The notes: generated by a model from the letters alone, not told the origin. DNA of 35,476 nucleotides from JAAYDS01 sp039680625 (GCA_039680625.1 JBDKSN010000218.1:1-35476); one strand, 5' to 3'. Positions 15,302 through 24,072 are shown, numbered from the stretch's first letter. Made by a program: numbers and translations.

Positions 15302-15769
15302 TCAGCTGGACCCTTGCCTACGCCTGCCGATCTCTCTCAGCCTCCGCTGTAGAGCGTATAGCTCGGCCCAGCGACCCTCGGCCGCCAGCGTGGCCTGCTC
15401 GGGCCACGATCGCGGTAGGATCATGTCCAGGCCAACGGCTGCAGCGAACGGCGCAAGCTCGGCCGGCTCACGGCGAGCCAGCTCGGCGTAGGTCGAGATG
15501 CCAGCGGCGACCAGGGTGGCGTTGAGTTCACTCCCGATGCCCAAGATGAGGGTGAGGTCATCCGGTAGGAACGATGCTGGCTCACCTTGAGCGCCATCGG
15601 TTGCTCGATCGGCCGACGACGGCGCTGCGCTGAGCACATCGGCTGGCCGCTGCCAGTCTGCGATGGGTGGTACGGCGCCAGGGTCATCGAAGCGATGGAG
15701 CCATCCCCACGTCAACAGCAGCGCGGCTGCCGCGGCTACAATGACCAGCACCCACTCTCCAGCGGCCAT
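15302..15769 (-). CDS. Membrane-anchored helix-hairpin-helix protein
   Basis: A 155-residue protein with one N-terminal membrane helix (about residues 6-23, VLVIVAAAAALLLTWGW), an acidic/polar linker, and a helix-hairpin-helix-like domain around residues 68-110. The stretch DDLTLILGIGSELNATLVAAGISTYAELA has the GIGSELNATLxxAGI form of HhH modules related to DUF4332 and to the C-terminal modules of ribosomal-protein-like and topoisomerase-associated proteins. Such modules bind DNA or proteins; the function here is unknown. The C-terminus is basic. It starts 19 nt after the stop of the upstream MFS gene and is likely co-transcribed. The ribosome site is weak. Confidence 0.75.
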   Translation of the reverse strand: MAAGEWVLVIVAAAAALLLTWGWLHRFDDPGAVPPIADWQRPADVLSAAPSSADRATDGAQGEPASFLPDDLTLILGIGSELNATLVAAGISTYAELARREPAELAPFAAAVGLDMILPRSWPEQATLAAEGRWAELYALQRRLREIGRRRQGSS

Positions 15770-15788
15770 GATCAGGCTTCACAGATCC

Positions 15789-17075
15789 CTAAGCGGCGAC
15801 CGTGGCAGCGCGTTGTTGCTGGCGATAGACGACTGCAAAGTACAAGGCGCCGAGCAACATGGCCACCGAGGCTACGCCGAACATAAAGTGAAAGCTCACC
15901 AGTTGTGCCAGAGTGCCGCCCATGGCCGCGCCCACAATCGAGCCGACTCCGCCCATAGCGCTGTAGAGGCCGGAGACTTGGCCACGTTGATTGCGCCCGC
16001 GGGCCTCGGCGGCATAGGCCATCGAGGCCGTGGTCACTGCTGAAAAGGCCATGCCGCGGGTTAGCTGAACGATGACGATCCAGGGCATTCGGGGCACTAC
16101 GATATAGCTCGCGATGACGATGGCCCAGCCCACAAAGCCTAACGAGAGCATGGGTAGGCGGCCGATGCGATCCGACAGCCAGCCCGACAGGATCATGAAC
16201 GGAAACTCGGATGTCGAGGCTGTGGCCCACAAGACAGCAACGATCGTGGCCGAATAGCCGACTTCGAGCTTCATGTAGTTGGCCCACACCTCATAGACCG
16301 AGCCCATCATCAGCGAGAAGAGGAAAGACGCAATGAGCAGTGGGGCGAGGGGCAGCTTGGGGCCTGTGCTCACCGTATCGCGATCGAAGGCCGCATCGTG
16401 CCCCGAGATGACCGACCACGCATCGCGAAAGCGCGCGAGAAAAGACTGCCAGGCGCCGTGCCATTCAAACGGATGAGCCTCTTGAACGCGCTGAAAGCGC
16501 TCTTCTTTGAGGACCACCGTCAGCAGCAAAGCGATCGCAAGGAGCAGCGCCGAGATATAGTAGGGCACGTTCAGGGCAAAGGTATCGGCGATCTTGCCGG
16601 CGGTAAAGGCCATGAGGCCAAAGCCCAAGGAAGAGCTGCCGCGCACCCAACCCATGCGTTGCCCACGCTGGGTCGTGCGCGTCTCGAGCAGGTCTCCGAG
16701 CATGGCCAGGTTGGCGGTGGTATAAGCGGTGTTGCCCACGGCGCCTACCAAACGCAGGGGGAAGAGCAAGTACACGGGCTTGGCCAGATCAAAGGCAGCG
16801 GCGATCCAAGGGATGGACGCGGTGCAGGCGGCCTCGATGGTCAGCAGGACGATGCCCCAGAGCATAAAGCTCTTGCGGCCACCGATCACATCTGAGCGGC
16901 GCCCCCACATGTACGAAAAGATCACCGAGAACACTGAGGTGCTGGTGCCCAATGCACTCAGCAACACGTAGGTAGCACCGAGATCTTGGGCGTAGAGCGA
17001 GGTCACCGGGTTCACGACGCCACGCGCCATGAACAGAATGAAGCCGATGATGGTCAACAGGACCAAGTTGGTCAT
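15789..17075 (-). CDS. MFS transporter
   Basis: A 428-residue major facilitator with about 12 membrane segments. Recognisable are GVVNPVTSLYAQDLGATYV (helix 1 and following loop), the loop signature GRRSDVIGGRKSFM, and in the second half GWLSDRIGRLPMLS. A central cytoplasmic loop (~residues 205-245) separates the halves. AAAGG lies before ATG 17075 (spacing ~8). It heads a two-gene unit with the helix-hairpin-helix protein and has its own promoter. The family resembles multidrug or sugar-efflux MFS proteins, but no substrate can be assigned. It is divergent from the GT39 gene with only 126 nt between the two start codons. Confidence 0.9.
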   Translation of the reverse strand: MTNLVLLTIIGFILFMARGVVNPVTSLYAQDLGATYVLLSALGTSTSVFSVIFSYMWGRRSDVIGGRKSFMLWGIVLLTIEAACTASIPWIAAAFDLAKPVYLLFPLRLVGAVGNTAYTTANLAMLGDLLETRTTQRGQRMGWVRGSSSLGFGLMAFTAGKIADTFALNVPYYISALLLAIALLLTVVLKEERFQRVQEAHPFEWHGAWQSFLARFRDAWSVISGHDAAFDRDTVSTGPKLPLAPLLIASFLFSLMMGSVYEVWANYMKLEVGYSATIVAVLWATASTSEFPFMILSGWLSDRIGRLPMLSLGFVGWAIVIASYIVVPRMPWIVIVQLTRGMAFSAVTTASMAYAAEARGRNQRGQVSGLYSAMGGVGSIVGAAMGGTLAQLVSFHFMFGVASVAMLLGALYFAVVYRQQQRAATVAA

Positions 17076-17105
17076 GACATACGCCTTTCGAGGGGGCTGA
17101 GAGCC

Positions 17106-17133
17106 ATTATGGTCGTGCCCAGAGGAGTGTCAA
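17106..17133 (-). promoter_or_regulatory. Promoter of the MFS / HhH unit
   Basis: Minus strand: TTGACA (17133-17128), 16-bp spacer, CATAAT (17111-17106), 31 nt before ATG 17075. It is divergent from and close to the GT39 promoter. Confidence 0.65.
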
Positions 17134-17141
17134 GGGCGAGC

Positions 17142-17170
17142 TTGCCAGCGCTACCCATTTCCCCTATGCT
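17142..17170 (+). promoter_or_regulatory. Promoter of the GT39 gene
   Basis: TTGCCA (17142-17147), 17-bp spacer, TATGCT (17165-17170). The in-frame ATG at 17166 lies inside the -10 box, so it cannot be the start codon; this supports GTG 17202. Confidence 0.65.
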
Positions 17171-17201
17171 TAGCAGCGCAACTCTGACAGGAGCGGGACT
17201 C

Positions 17202-19964
17202 GTGCTGCTCGACATTGCCCCCAAGGCCGTCCTTCGGTCGCGCCTGTATCTCATCCTGATCACCGTGGCGGGTGCGGCGCTGCGTCTGATTGCGCTGACC
17301 AGCGCGCCACCGGCGTTGTTCTTTGACGAGGCCGTGTATGGCCTCATGGCCCAAGAGATCGGGCCGGGCAACTGGCCTGTCTTTTTCTCGGCCTACACTG
17401 GGCGCGAGCCGCTGTATATCTATGCCGTCGCAGGCATGTTCCGTCTGTTTGGCGTATCGGCCTGGACCATGCGCTTCACCTCGGCGCTGATCGGCACGGC
17501 CTCGATCCCACTGGCCTATCTCCTGTTTCGCGAGCTCTACGGCGAGCGCGTGGGCCTGCTCAGCGCAGCGACGATGGCCACCTGCTTCTGGCACGTCGGG
17601 TTGAGTCGAGCGGTTTATTCGAATGTGCTCATGCCACCGATCCAGTGTCTATCGGTGTATTTCCTAGTCAAGGGCTATCGCTCAGGTTCGCGCTGGCAGA
17701 TGGCGCTCGGGGGCGCTTTCATCGGGCTATCCCTCTACACTTATCTGTCGGCGCGCTTCTGGCCACTGACGCTGGCTCTTTGGGGGCTGTATACGCTGAT
17801 CGTTGAGCCGCGGCGCACGCTGTCTCGTTGGCAAGGCTGGATGCTGGCGATCGTGGCTTGCCTGATCGTTTTCGCACCGCTGGGCATCCACTTTGTTCAA
17901 CACCCCGAGGACTTTTTGGAGCGCGCCGGACAGATCGCGGTGTTTGCACGGGTGCCATCTGGCGAGGCTCCTGCGGTGGTGGGGCGCAATCTGCTCCAGA
18001 CGTTGGGTGGACTGATCGTGCGCGGAGACCCCCGTATCAAGTTCAACCTGCCAGGCCGGCCGGCCTTCATGGCCTGGCTGGCGCCGTTCTTTGTATGGGG
18101 CGTAGCCCGTGCGTTGCGCCATCCGCGCAGGGTCGAACTGCCGTTGCTGGTGCTATGGGTGTTGGGCATGTGTGTGCCGGCGATCCTGACGATAGACGAG
18201 ATGCCGGCGTGGCAACGGATGGTGGGCACGATGCCGGCGATCTTTGGGTTGACTGCTCTTGGCCTCGACGAAGCGCTGCAACTGGCCGAGACGCATCTCA
18301 AGACGTCGAGGCGTTGGCTGGCCCCTACATTTTGCGCCGCCTTGCTGGCGTTCGACGGCGCGGTAACGGTCCATGACTATTTTAGCGTGTGGGCCAAGAG
18401 CAGCGAGGTGTTCAACCAGGAGCATGGGCCCTATCAGTTGGTGGCCGAGCGCGCCGCCAAAGAACTCGATGCGGGGCGCATGCCGGTGGTGATCACACAA
18501 CAGTACAAGCACGCGACCACCGTGTTTCTCGAACCACGCACAGTGGATGTCGTCTGGACGGTCGGCGCCAAGACGTTGCCGCTGCCGGTTCGGGGCAAGC
18601 AGGTGGTCTACTTGTGGCCCCAGTACGATAGCCCGCTCCGCGAGGAGCTGCGCCAGGTATTGTATGCGACTACGCAAGAGCAGGAGCCCATCCTAGACCC
18701 TCAGGGTAACGTGTCGGTGCGCGTGTTCGCACTCGACTCACAGGCACTAGCGGCAGAGGCCGCGATTCCGGCAGTAGCCTCTTTTGGTCAGGAGATGGCC
18801 GTGCTCGACTGGGAGCTGGACCATACGGCGCCACGCACCAAGCCCGTGCGTCTACTGCTGCACTGGCGCGCGCTGGCGCACCCAGATTCGGGGCGCGTGC
18901 TCTCGGTGCATATCTATGACGCGCAAGGCCTCCGCTGGATCAACGAGACGTCCCTTGGCTACCTGCCCGAGCAGTGGCAGCCTGGCGACACCGTGTACCA
19001 GCTCTATGAGCTGGAGCTGCCGCGCGGCATGCCCGCTGGTCGCTATCAGGTGCGTCTGCTCATGAGCCATGAGGGAGGCGAAGGCGCGCTGCCGGTGCTC
19101 GTCGATGGCCAGCTGGCTGGCTCGTATGTCGACCTCGGCTGGTTCACGTTGACGGCAGAGGGGGGCACTATCGAGCCACCGCAGCCGGGCTTGGTCGACC
19201 TGGCATCGGGCCTGCGGGTCATCGCTTATGACGCGCTGCCCAGCACGGCGCGCCAAGGAGACACGCTGGGTGTGACGGTGTTTTGGCAGGCGCTCGCCGA
19301 GCAGGGCGTGGATCTCGATGCGGTGCTGACGTTGGTCGACGCCCAAGGGCACGCGGTGTTTGCGCAGACGCTCCCGCTTTGCGCAGGCTATCCCACCACA
19401 CAATGGCAAGTGAACGAGGTCGTGCAGGCGCGGTATGCGCTTTCGCTGCGCGAGGCGCCGGCCGGCACCTACCGACTCCAGCTGCACGTAGGATCGTCTA
19501 CTCTGCAGCTCGGCGAGGTGACGATCGAAGGCGTTGAGCGCTCATTCACTGTCCCCGAGATGGATCAGCAGTTGGGAGTGCTCTTCGGCGGCGAGATTCG
19601 CTTGCTGGGCTATAGCTTGCCGGGGGAGGTCTATCATGCGGGCGATGTGCTTCCGCTGACGCTTCATTGGCAAGCCCTGGCTCAGCCTTCACGCGACTAT
19701 AAGGTGTTTGTGCACCTGGTCGATGCTACTGGCGCGATTGCAGCGCAACGCGATGCTGCACCGGTAGACTGGACGAGGCCCACCTCGGGTTGGGTGCCCG
19801 GCGAGGTGGTCTCTGACCCGCAGTACCTGGCGCTGCCCGCTGATCTCGCGGCAGGCGAGTACACGCTCTATGTGGGCCTGTACGATGCCGAGACATTGCA
19901 GCGGCTGAGCGTAGACGCTGGAGAGGAAGGTCGCGTGTTGCTGGGCACCATCCACGTGCCGTAG
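17202..19964 (+). CDS. GT39-family membrane glycosyltransferase with three C-terminal beta-rich repeats
   Basis: A 920-residue protein. The N-terminal ~440 residues are a polytopic glycosyltransferase of the PMT/ArnT type (GT39/GT83, GT-C fold). They carry the catalytic acidic motif FDE (Asp42-Glu43) on the first outer loop, GREPLYIY, and about 10-12 membrane segments. Such enzymes move sugar from a polyprenyl-phosphate donor to proteins or lipids on the outer face of the membrane. The C-terminal ~400 residues contain three similar segments with the core LxWxALA, GDxx and PAGxY (near residues 550, 685 and 815), apparently tandem beta-sandwich domains. GTG 17202 is used: AGGAG is 8 nt upstream and the promoter excludes earlier starts. 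It is a single gene. Confidence 0.87.
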   Translation: MLLDIAPKAVLRSRLYLILITVAGAALRLIALTSAPPALFFDEAVYGLMAQEIGPGNWPVFFSAYTGREPLYIYAVAGMFRLFGVSAWTMRFTSALIGTASIPLAYLLFRELYGERVGLLSAATMATCFWHVGLSRAVYSNVLMPPIQCLSVYFLVKGYRSGSRWQMALGGAFIGLSLYTYLSARFWPLTLALWGLYTLIVEPRRTLSRWQGWMLAIVACLIVFAPLGIHFVQHPEDFLERAGQIAVFARVPSGEAPAVVGRNLLQTLGGLIVRGDPRIKFNLPGRPAFMAWLAPFFVWGVARALRHPRRVELPLLVLWVLGMCVPAILTIDEMPAWQRMVGTMPAIFGLTALGLDEALQLAETHLKTSRRWLAPTFCAALLAFDGAVTVHDYFSVWAKSSEVFNQEHGPYQLVAERAAKELDAGRMPVVITQQYKHATTVFLEPRTVDVVWTVGAKTLPLPVRGKQVVYLWPQYDSPLREELRQVLYATTQEQEPILDPQGNVSVRVFALDSQALAAEAAIPAVASFGQEMAVLDWELDHTAPRTKPVRLLLHWRALAHPDSGRVLSVHIYDAQGLRWINETSLGYLPEQWQPGDTVYQLYELELPRGMPAGRYQVRLLMSHEGGEGALPVLVDGQLAGSYVDLGWFTLTAEGGTIEPPQPGLVDLASGLRVIAYDALPSTARQGDTLGVTVFWQALAEQGVDLDAVLTLVDAQGHAVFAQTLPLCAGYPTTQWQVNEVVQARYALSLREAPAGTYRLQLHVGSSTLQLGEVTIEGVERSFTVPEMDQQLGVLFGGEIRLLGYSLPGEVYHAGDVLPLTLHWQALAQPSRDYKVFVHLVDATGAIAAQRDAAPVDWTRPTSGWVPGEVVSDPQYLALPADLAAGEYTLYVGLYDAETLQRLSVDAGEEGRVLLGTIHVP

Positions 19965-20126
19965 CTGTGCTGAGGCGATCCATCGTAGATGCCGGGCGCA
20001 TCGCATTCGCAAGGCTGTACTAGCCTGGTTTCTTGATGGTTCGGCAACTCGGTCGTGGCTAAGGGGCGGCCGGCTTGTGTATACTCGTAGTGACTCGACT
20101 GGCTATGACACCAAGGGAGGTGTGCA

Positions 20127-20642
20127 ATGGATTTCTATGACGTCCTTGAAGCCCGCTACAGCGTGCGCAGCTATTCCTCGCGCCAGGTGCCGGTAGAGGT
20201 TGTCGATCGGATCATTGCGGCGTTCAATTCTGCACCGACCGCTGCCAATCGGCAGCCCCTGGGCCTCATCTTGGTCGAGACTGCCGGGCGCGAGGCCGAG
20301 CTCAAGCGTGTCTATGGGCGCAGCTGGTTCAGCGAGGCGCCGTTGGTCGCGGTAGTGTGTACCACGCCAAGTACGGCGTGGGTGCGTTCCGATGGCAAGA
20401 ACTATGCGGATGTGGATGCGGCCATCGCCTTCCAGACACTGATCCTCGCGGCCACCGCTGAGGGTTTGGGCACTTGTTGGATCGGCGCATTCGACCCAGC
20501 CGCAGCGCGCGAGGTATTGGCGCTGCCCGAGGGCGTCGAGCCAGTGGCCATGACACCGTTGGGCTATCCTGCGTTGGGCGTGCAGAGGCCGCCACGACTG
20601 CGCAAGCCGTTGGAGCAGATCGTCCATCACAACCGCTGGTGA
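20127..20642 (+). CDS. Nitroreductase family protein
   Basis: A 171-residue flavoprotein of the nitroreductase family. FMN-binding features are the N-terminal EARYSVRSYSSRQV segment (Arg residues to the FMN phosphate), SAPTAANRQP, and the C-terminal AEGLGTCWIGAF with GYPA. These enzymes use NAD(P)H to reduce nitro compounds, quinones or flavins, or act as dehalogenase/desaturase-like enzymes. The compact length fits the small subgroup. GGGAGGTG lies 4 nt before ATG 20127. A TATACT -10 box at 20080-20085 is visible but the -35 is poor. A weak hairpin (20012-20016 with 20022-20026) upstream may end the GT39 transcript. Substrate unknown. Confidence 0.92.
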   Translation: MDFYDVLEARYSVRSYSSRQVPVEVVDRIIAAFNSAPTAANRQPLGLILVETAGREAELKRVYGRSWFSEAPLVAVVCTTPSTAWVRSDGKNYADVDAAIAFQTLILAATAEGLGTCWIGAFDPAAAREVLALPEGVEPVAMTPLGYPALGVQRPPRLRKPLEQIVHHNRW

Positions 20643-20745
20643 GCATTGCGGTCAGGGGCTAGGCCGGTGACGCTGACGAGGCGCAACCTCGGCACGTTCA
20701 GGGGGTTGGTTTCTGTAGTAAACAAGTCAACCATTGGGGGGATGC

Positions 20746-21600
20746 ATGCCCAAGATTGCGGTCGTTACCGATACCGACAGCAACCTGCCGGCCGCCGTGG
20801 CTGAGCGCTACAACATCACCTGTGTGCCTATCAGCATTCGCTTTGGGGACCAGGTGTACCGTGATGCCATCGATATCGACAGTTCGACGCTGTTTGCTCG
20901 GGTGGACCGCGAGGGGAAACTCCCGCAGACAGCCGCGCCCTCTCCGAGTGAGTTCCAACGGGCCTTTTCCGAGGCGCTGGCGGCGGGAGCCGAGAGTTTG
21001 CTCTGTTTTTGCATCTCGACTGAGGTGAGTGGCACCTGTGCTGCCGCCCAGCTGGCAGCGCAGGAACTCGAAGGCCATGATATCACCGTGGTCGACACGC
21101 GCCAGCTCTCCCTTGCCGAGGGCTACATGGCCATCGCCGCCGCCGAAGTCGCGGCTCGCGGGGGATCCAAAGAAGAGGCCTTGGCGGCCGCTTGGTCTGT
21201 TGGCGAACGAGTGCACCTGTACGGCGCTCTGGCGACACTCAAGTATCTCGCGTTGGGCGGCCGGATCAGCCATCTCGCCGCGGTGACCGGCAGTATGCTC
21301 AGCATTCGGCCCATCCTTACCGTGCGCGATGGCCGGCTCGATCTCTTGGAAAAGGCCCGTACCCGTTCGCGCTCGTGGGCGCGGGTGATCGAACTGACCG
21401 CTGAGCAATTGGGCGGCCGTTGCCCGGAACGTATGGCCGTGCTCCATGTGGCAGCCTCCGACGAGGCGCGCGAGTTCGAAGCCCAACTGCGCGCGAGCCT
21501 GCCCTGCCCCGAGGAGATCCTGATGTGCGAGCTCTCGCCGGGTATCTCGGTACATACGGGTGCTGGCATGGTGGGGGTGACGTTCGTTACACCTGCCTAA
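20746..21600 (+). CDS. DegV family fatty-acid-binding protein
   Basis: A 284-residue DegV family protein, related to FakB, which binds a fatty acid for phosphorylation by FakA kinase. Family motifs are VVTDTDSNLP at the N-terminus, TAAPSPSEF (~63-71), ISTEVSGTCAAAQLAAQE (~87-104) and VVDTRQLSLAEGY (~109-121). The GRISHL segment in the second half is also typical. ATG 20746 is preferred over TTG 20734 because the conserved MPKIAVVTDTDS begins there and GGGGGGA lies just upstream. No FakA (Dak2-domain) gene is in the window. An intrinsic terminator at 21716 ends the unit. Confidence 0.92.
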   Translation: MPKIAVVTDTDSNLPAAVAERYNITCVPISIRFGDQVYRDAIDIDSSTLFARVDREGKLPQTAAPSPSEFQRAFSEALAAGAESLLCFCISTEVSGTCAAAQLAAQELEGHDITVVDTRQLSLAEGYMAIAAAEVAARGGSKEEALAAAWSVGERVHLYGALATLKYLALGGRISHLAAVTGSMLSIRPILTVRDGRLDLLEKARTRSRSWARVIELTAEQLGGRCPERMAVLHVAASDEAREFEAQLRASLPCPEEILMCELSPGISVHTGAGMVGVTFVTPA

Positions 21601-21715
21601 TCCAGCTTCATGCGCAGTGGGCCCCGGGACGAATCCCTGGCTGTTTGGAGAGACAGCATTCGCTGGATGCTTTCAGACTATCCTCACCTGTGTGAATAGA
21701 GCAGACTAGACCCCA

Positions 21716-21755
21716 GTCGAGATGGCCTCTTTGTCCGAGGCCACTCGACCTTTTT
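21716..21755 (+). terminator. Intrinsic terminator downstream of DegV
   Basis: A 13-bp stem with one bulged A (21716-21729 with 21737-21749), 7-nt loop, then CTTTTT. It is a textbook rho-independent terminator, 115 nt past the DegV stop. Confidence 0.88.
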
Positions 21756-21796
21756 GCCGCCCGGGGCTACAGACGCGCGGGCCTTTACGGAGAGAC

Positions 21797-21825
21797 TTGA
21801 CGGCTGTGCATCATTTCGCTAGACT
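21797..21825 (+). promoter_or_regulatory. Promoter of the oligopeptide-type ABC operon leader
   Basis: TTGACG (21797-21802), 17-bp spacer, TAGACT (21820-21825). The predicted transcript starts near 21832, about 450 nt before the binding-protein ATG. No better promoter was found between the leader terminator and the gene. Confidence 0.65.
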
Positions 21826-21831
21826 CTCTTC

Positions 21832-22009
21832 ATCAGTTCTCCATGGTCGTGTAGTGCGACGCGACCGGACTGGCTCATAGGCGCCAGGTTGGCGCTATCG
21901 CGGACGGCGATGGCTGTCTGCGAGCCGCGATGCAGCGGGCAGAGTGGTGGCTCTGCTGCTGCGCCCAAACGATGGCGAGCAGAGCCCAAGGGGTGGGCTC
22001 TGCTCTTTT
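21832..22009 (+). promoter_or_regulatory. Structured leader RNA with attenuator-like alternative hairpins
   Basis: This is the first ~180 nt of the predicted transcript, without a convincing ORF. Successive stems can form. Near its 3' end, segment A (gcagc 21932-21936 and gcagag 21939-21944) pairs with B (ctctgc 21951-21956 and gctgc 21958-21962). Segment C (21977-21987) pairs with D (21995-22005) to form a terminator. B can instead pair with C (21949-21957 with 21978-21986, 9 bp), which would destroy both other hairpins. This is the geometry of a riboswitch or attenuator expression platform. No known aptamer consensus (T-box, cobalamin, TPP, SAM, lysine) was recognised. It could alternatively be a separate small RNA ended by that terminator. 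Confidence 0.55.
21977..22009 (+). terminator. Intrinsic terminator inside the ABC operon leader
   Basis: A perfect 11-bp stem (21977-21987 with 21995-22005), 7-nt loop, then TTTT. It stands about 270 nt before the binding-protein gene. Positions 22010-22281 hold a purine-rich GGAGGTGAAGGAG stretch (22175-22187) not followed by a plausible gene, and otherwise nothing recognised. Confidence 0.8.
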
Positions 22010-22281
22010 CGTTGGTGGCTGAGCACGCCCTGGGGGAGATGGTGTATAGCGCGTCGATGGTCGAGTGCTTGTGGTGCCTTGCCAGCACTGGTTGCCGATC
22101 CCCCAACATCGCTGGGTGTCATGGGCGGTGTAGCGCTCCTGCGCTCCGCTTGATCTGTCTCGTTGGTCGAAACTGGAGGTGAAGGAGAAACAGAGCACAC
22201 TGGTCAGCCGCAGACAATGAGGTCAATGGTCCACCGCACATCTCGCATCGAAACGCAGATAACCCAAGGAGTGCAACTGTC

Positions 22282-24033
22282 ATGTCCAAGAGAGCCAGTT
22301 TGATTGTGGCCATCCTGGTTGTGGCCAGCCTCGTCCTCAGCGGCTGCTCGGCACCCGAGCCGCAGGTCGTTGAGAAAGAGGTCGAGAAGGTCGTCAAAGA
22401 GACGGTCATTGTCGAAAAAGAAGTCGAGAAAGTCGTCGAGGTCGAGAAGCCCGAAGACACCACCCCCAAAGGCACCGTCGTGGTGGGGGTGTGGCAAGAG
22501 CCCAAGGGCCTCATCTGGAACATCTTTTACGATGCTCATGCCAACGACATCATCGACTCGATATTCTACTCGCCGGTGACCACCAACGAGAAGGACGAGC
22601 TGGTGCCCGAGATGCTTGAGCAGGTGCCGACCGTCGAGAACGGCGGCGTCTCTGAAGATGGCAAGACCATCACGCTCAAGTTCAAGCCCGGCTTTACCTG
22701 GCACGATGGCCAGCCAGTGACGGCTGAAGACTACAAGTTCACCTGGCAGTTCATCATGGATCCCGCTACGGCCTCGCAGACGACCGCCGGCTGGAATATG
22801 ATCCAGGATATCGAGGTTGTCGACGACCTCACGGCCGTGGTTACGCTGACCGACTCGTACGTGCCCTTTGTGGCCGCTACGCTGGTCTTCCCCATTCTGC
22901 CCAAGCATTGCCTCGAGGGCGTCAGCGATCCGGGCAATAGCGAATACGCTCGCGCCCCCATCGGGAATGGCCCCTTCATGTTCAAGGAGTGGATCTCTGG
23001 TGGCCGTATCGTGGTTGTGGCCAACCCCACCGCCCCGATCCCGCCCAAGCTGGAGAGCATCGTCTTCCAGTTCGTGCCCGACATGAACACGCTGCTGGCG
23101 TTGCTACGCACGGGCGATGTGGATGTGGCCTACGACCTGCGCGAGACGCAGATCCCTGAGCTGGTCAAAATGCAGGGTGTCGACACAGTTGCGCTGCCCG
23201 GCTTGAACATCGAGCGCTACTACTTTAACCTGCGCAACCCCAAGGATCTGAGTCAGCCGCACCCGATCTTTAATGATATTCGAGTGCGCAAGGCGATCAT
23301 GATGGGCATGGATCGTTGGTCGGCTGTCTCGGGCATCCTGCAAGGCTATGGCGAAGTCGCGGTGACCGAGCTGGACAACCATCCCTGGGCGAACACGGAT
23401 CTCGAGCCTGTGCCCTACGATCCCGAAGCGGCCAAGGCGCTGCTCGACGAGGCTGGCTGGGTTCCTGGGTCGGATGGTATCCGGGTCAAGGATGGCCAGC
23501 GCCTGAGTTTCCGCCACTCGACCACCGCGGGCAACCAGGTGCGCGAGAACCTGCAACTGCTGTTCCAGCAGAACCTGAAGGACATCGGCGTCGAAATGGT
23601 CATCGATAACTATCAGTCGTCGACGCTGTTTGGTGGCTGCTCGTCGGATGGCATCTTTGGCACGGGCAATTTCGACATCATCGGCTTTACGAACAGCCCG
23701 GCCAGCATCGACCTCGCGCAAGAGTGGTCAGACTACTTCTTGAGCACGTCGATCAAGGACTGCGAGACCAACCCCGCCGGCTCGAACGCCTGGGGCTACT
23801 CGAATCCCGCGCTGGACGAGAAGATGCAATGTGCGTTGAACGAGCTCGATCCAGATGTCCGCGTCCAGTGCATCAAGGACGCCCAAAAGATCATCTATGA
23901 CGACTACTTTGTGTTGTACGTGTACGATCGGCTGGATGTGTTTGCCATCTCAGATCGCGTGCAGGGTGTGAACCCGACCATCTTCGGTGGCCACTCGTAC
24001 AGCTACGCGAATTGGCATATCGTCGGCGAATAG
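22282..24033 (+). CDS. ABC transporter substrate-binding lipoprotein, family 5 (oligopeptide/dipeptide/nickel type)
   Basis: A 583-residue extracytoplasmic solute-binding protein (SBP_bac_5), lipid-anchored through Cys22 in the lipobox LSGC. Residues ~30-60 are a repetitive Val/Glu/Lys linker (VEKEVEKVV repeated), common in such proteins of Chloroflexota. The binding domain follows: TVVVGVWQEPKGL, the LKFKPGFTWHDGQPVTAEDYKFTW signature, and late segments of the two-lobed fold. It captures peptides or similar small solutes for the two permeases downstream; the ligand cannot be predicted. AAGGAG is 10 nt before ATG 22282. A hairpin after the stop probably favours higher expression of this gene than of the permeases. 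Confidence 0.94.
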   Translation: MSKRASLIVAILVVASLVLSGCSAPEPQVVEKEVEKVVKETVIVEKEVEKVVEVEKPEDTTPKGTVVVGVWQEPKGLIWNIFYDAHANDIIDSIFYSPVTTNEKDELVPEMLEQVPTVENGGVSEDGKTITLKFKPGFTWHDGQPVTAEDYKFTWQFIMDPATASQTTAGWNMIQDIEVVDDLTAVVTLTDSYVPFVAATLVFPILPKHCLEGVSDPGNSEYARAPIGNGPFMFKEWISGGRIVVVANPTAPIPPKLESIVFQFVPDMNTLLALLRTGDVDVAYDLRETQIPELVKMQGVDTVALPGLNIERYYFNLRNPKDLSQPHPIFNDIRVRKAIMMGMDRWSAVSGILQGYGEVAVTELDNHPWANTDLEPVPYDPEAAKALLDEAGWVPGSDGIRVKDGQRLSFRHSTTAGNQVRENLQLLFQQNLKDIGVEMVIDNYQSSTLFGGCSSDGIFGTGNFDIIGFTNSPASIDLAQEWSDYFLSTSIKDCETNPAGSNAWGYSNPALDEKMQCALNELDPDVRVQCIKDAQKIIYDDYFVLYVYDRLDVFAISDRVQGVNPTIFGGHSYSYANWHIVGE

Positions 24034-24045
24034 CCTCGAGTGGAG

Positions 24046-24072
24046 GAGAGGGGGCCGTAGAGGCCCCCTCTC
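24046..24072 (+). terminator. Hairpin between binding-protein and permease genes
   Basis: A perfect 11-bp GC-rich stem (24046-24056 with 24062-24072), 5-nt loop, 12 nt past the stop. There is no T-run after it. It probably stabilises the upstream mRNA or partly terminates, which is common after binding-protein genes. Confidence 0.65.

Noticed and set aside
16986..17201. Upstream extension of the GT39 gene
   Set aside because: It is antisense to the MFS start, and its ATG 17166 lies inside the -10 box; GTG 17202 has a ribosome site.
21900..22009. T-box leader
   Set aside because: The AGGGTGGNACCGCG signature and stem I features are missing, although TGGTGG occurs in the upper hairpin.
21889..22182. 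ORF of 97 codons in the ABC operon leader
   Set aside because: It spans the terminator hairpins, has no ribosome site and shows no domain pattern.
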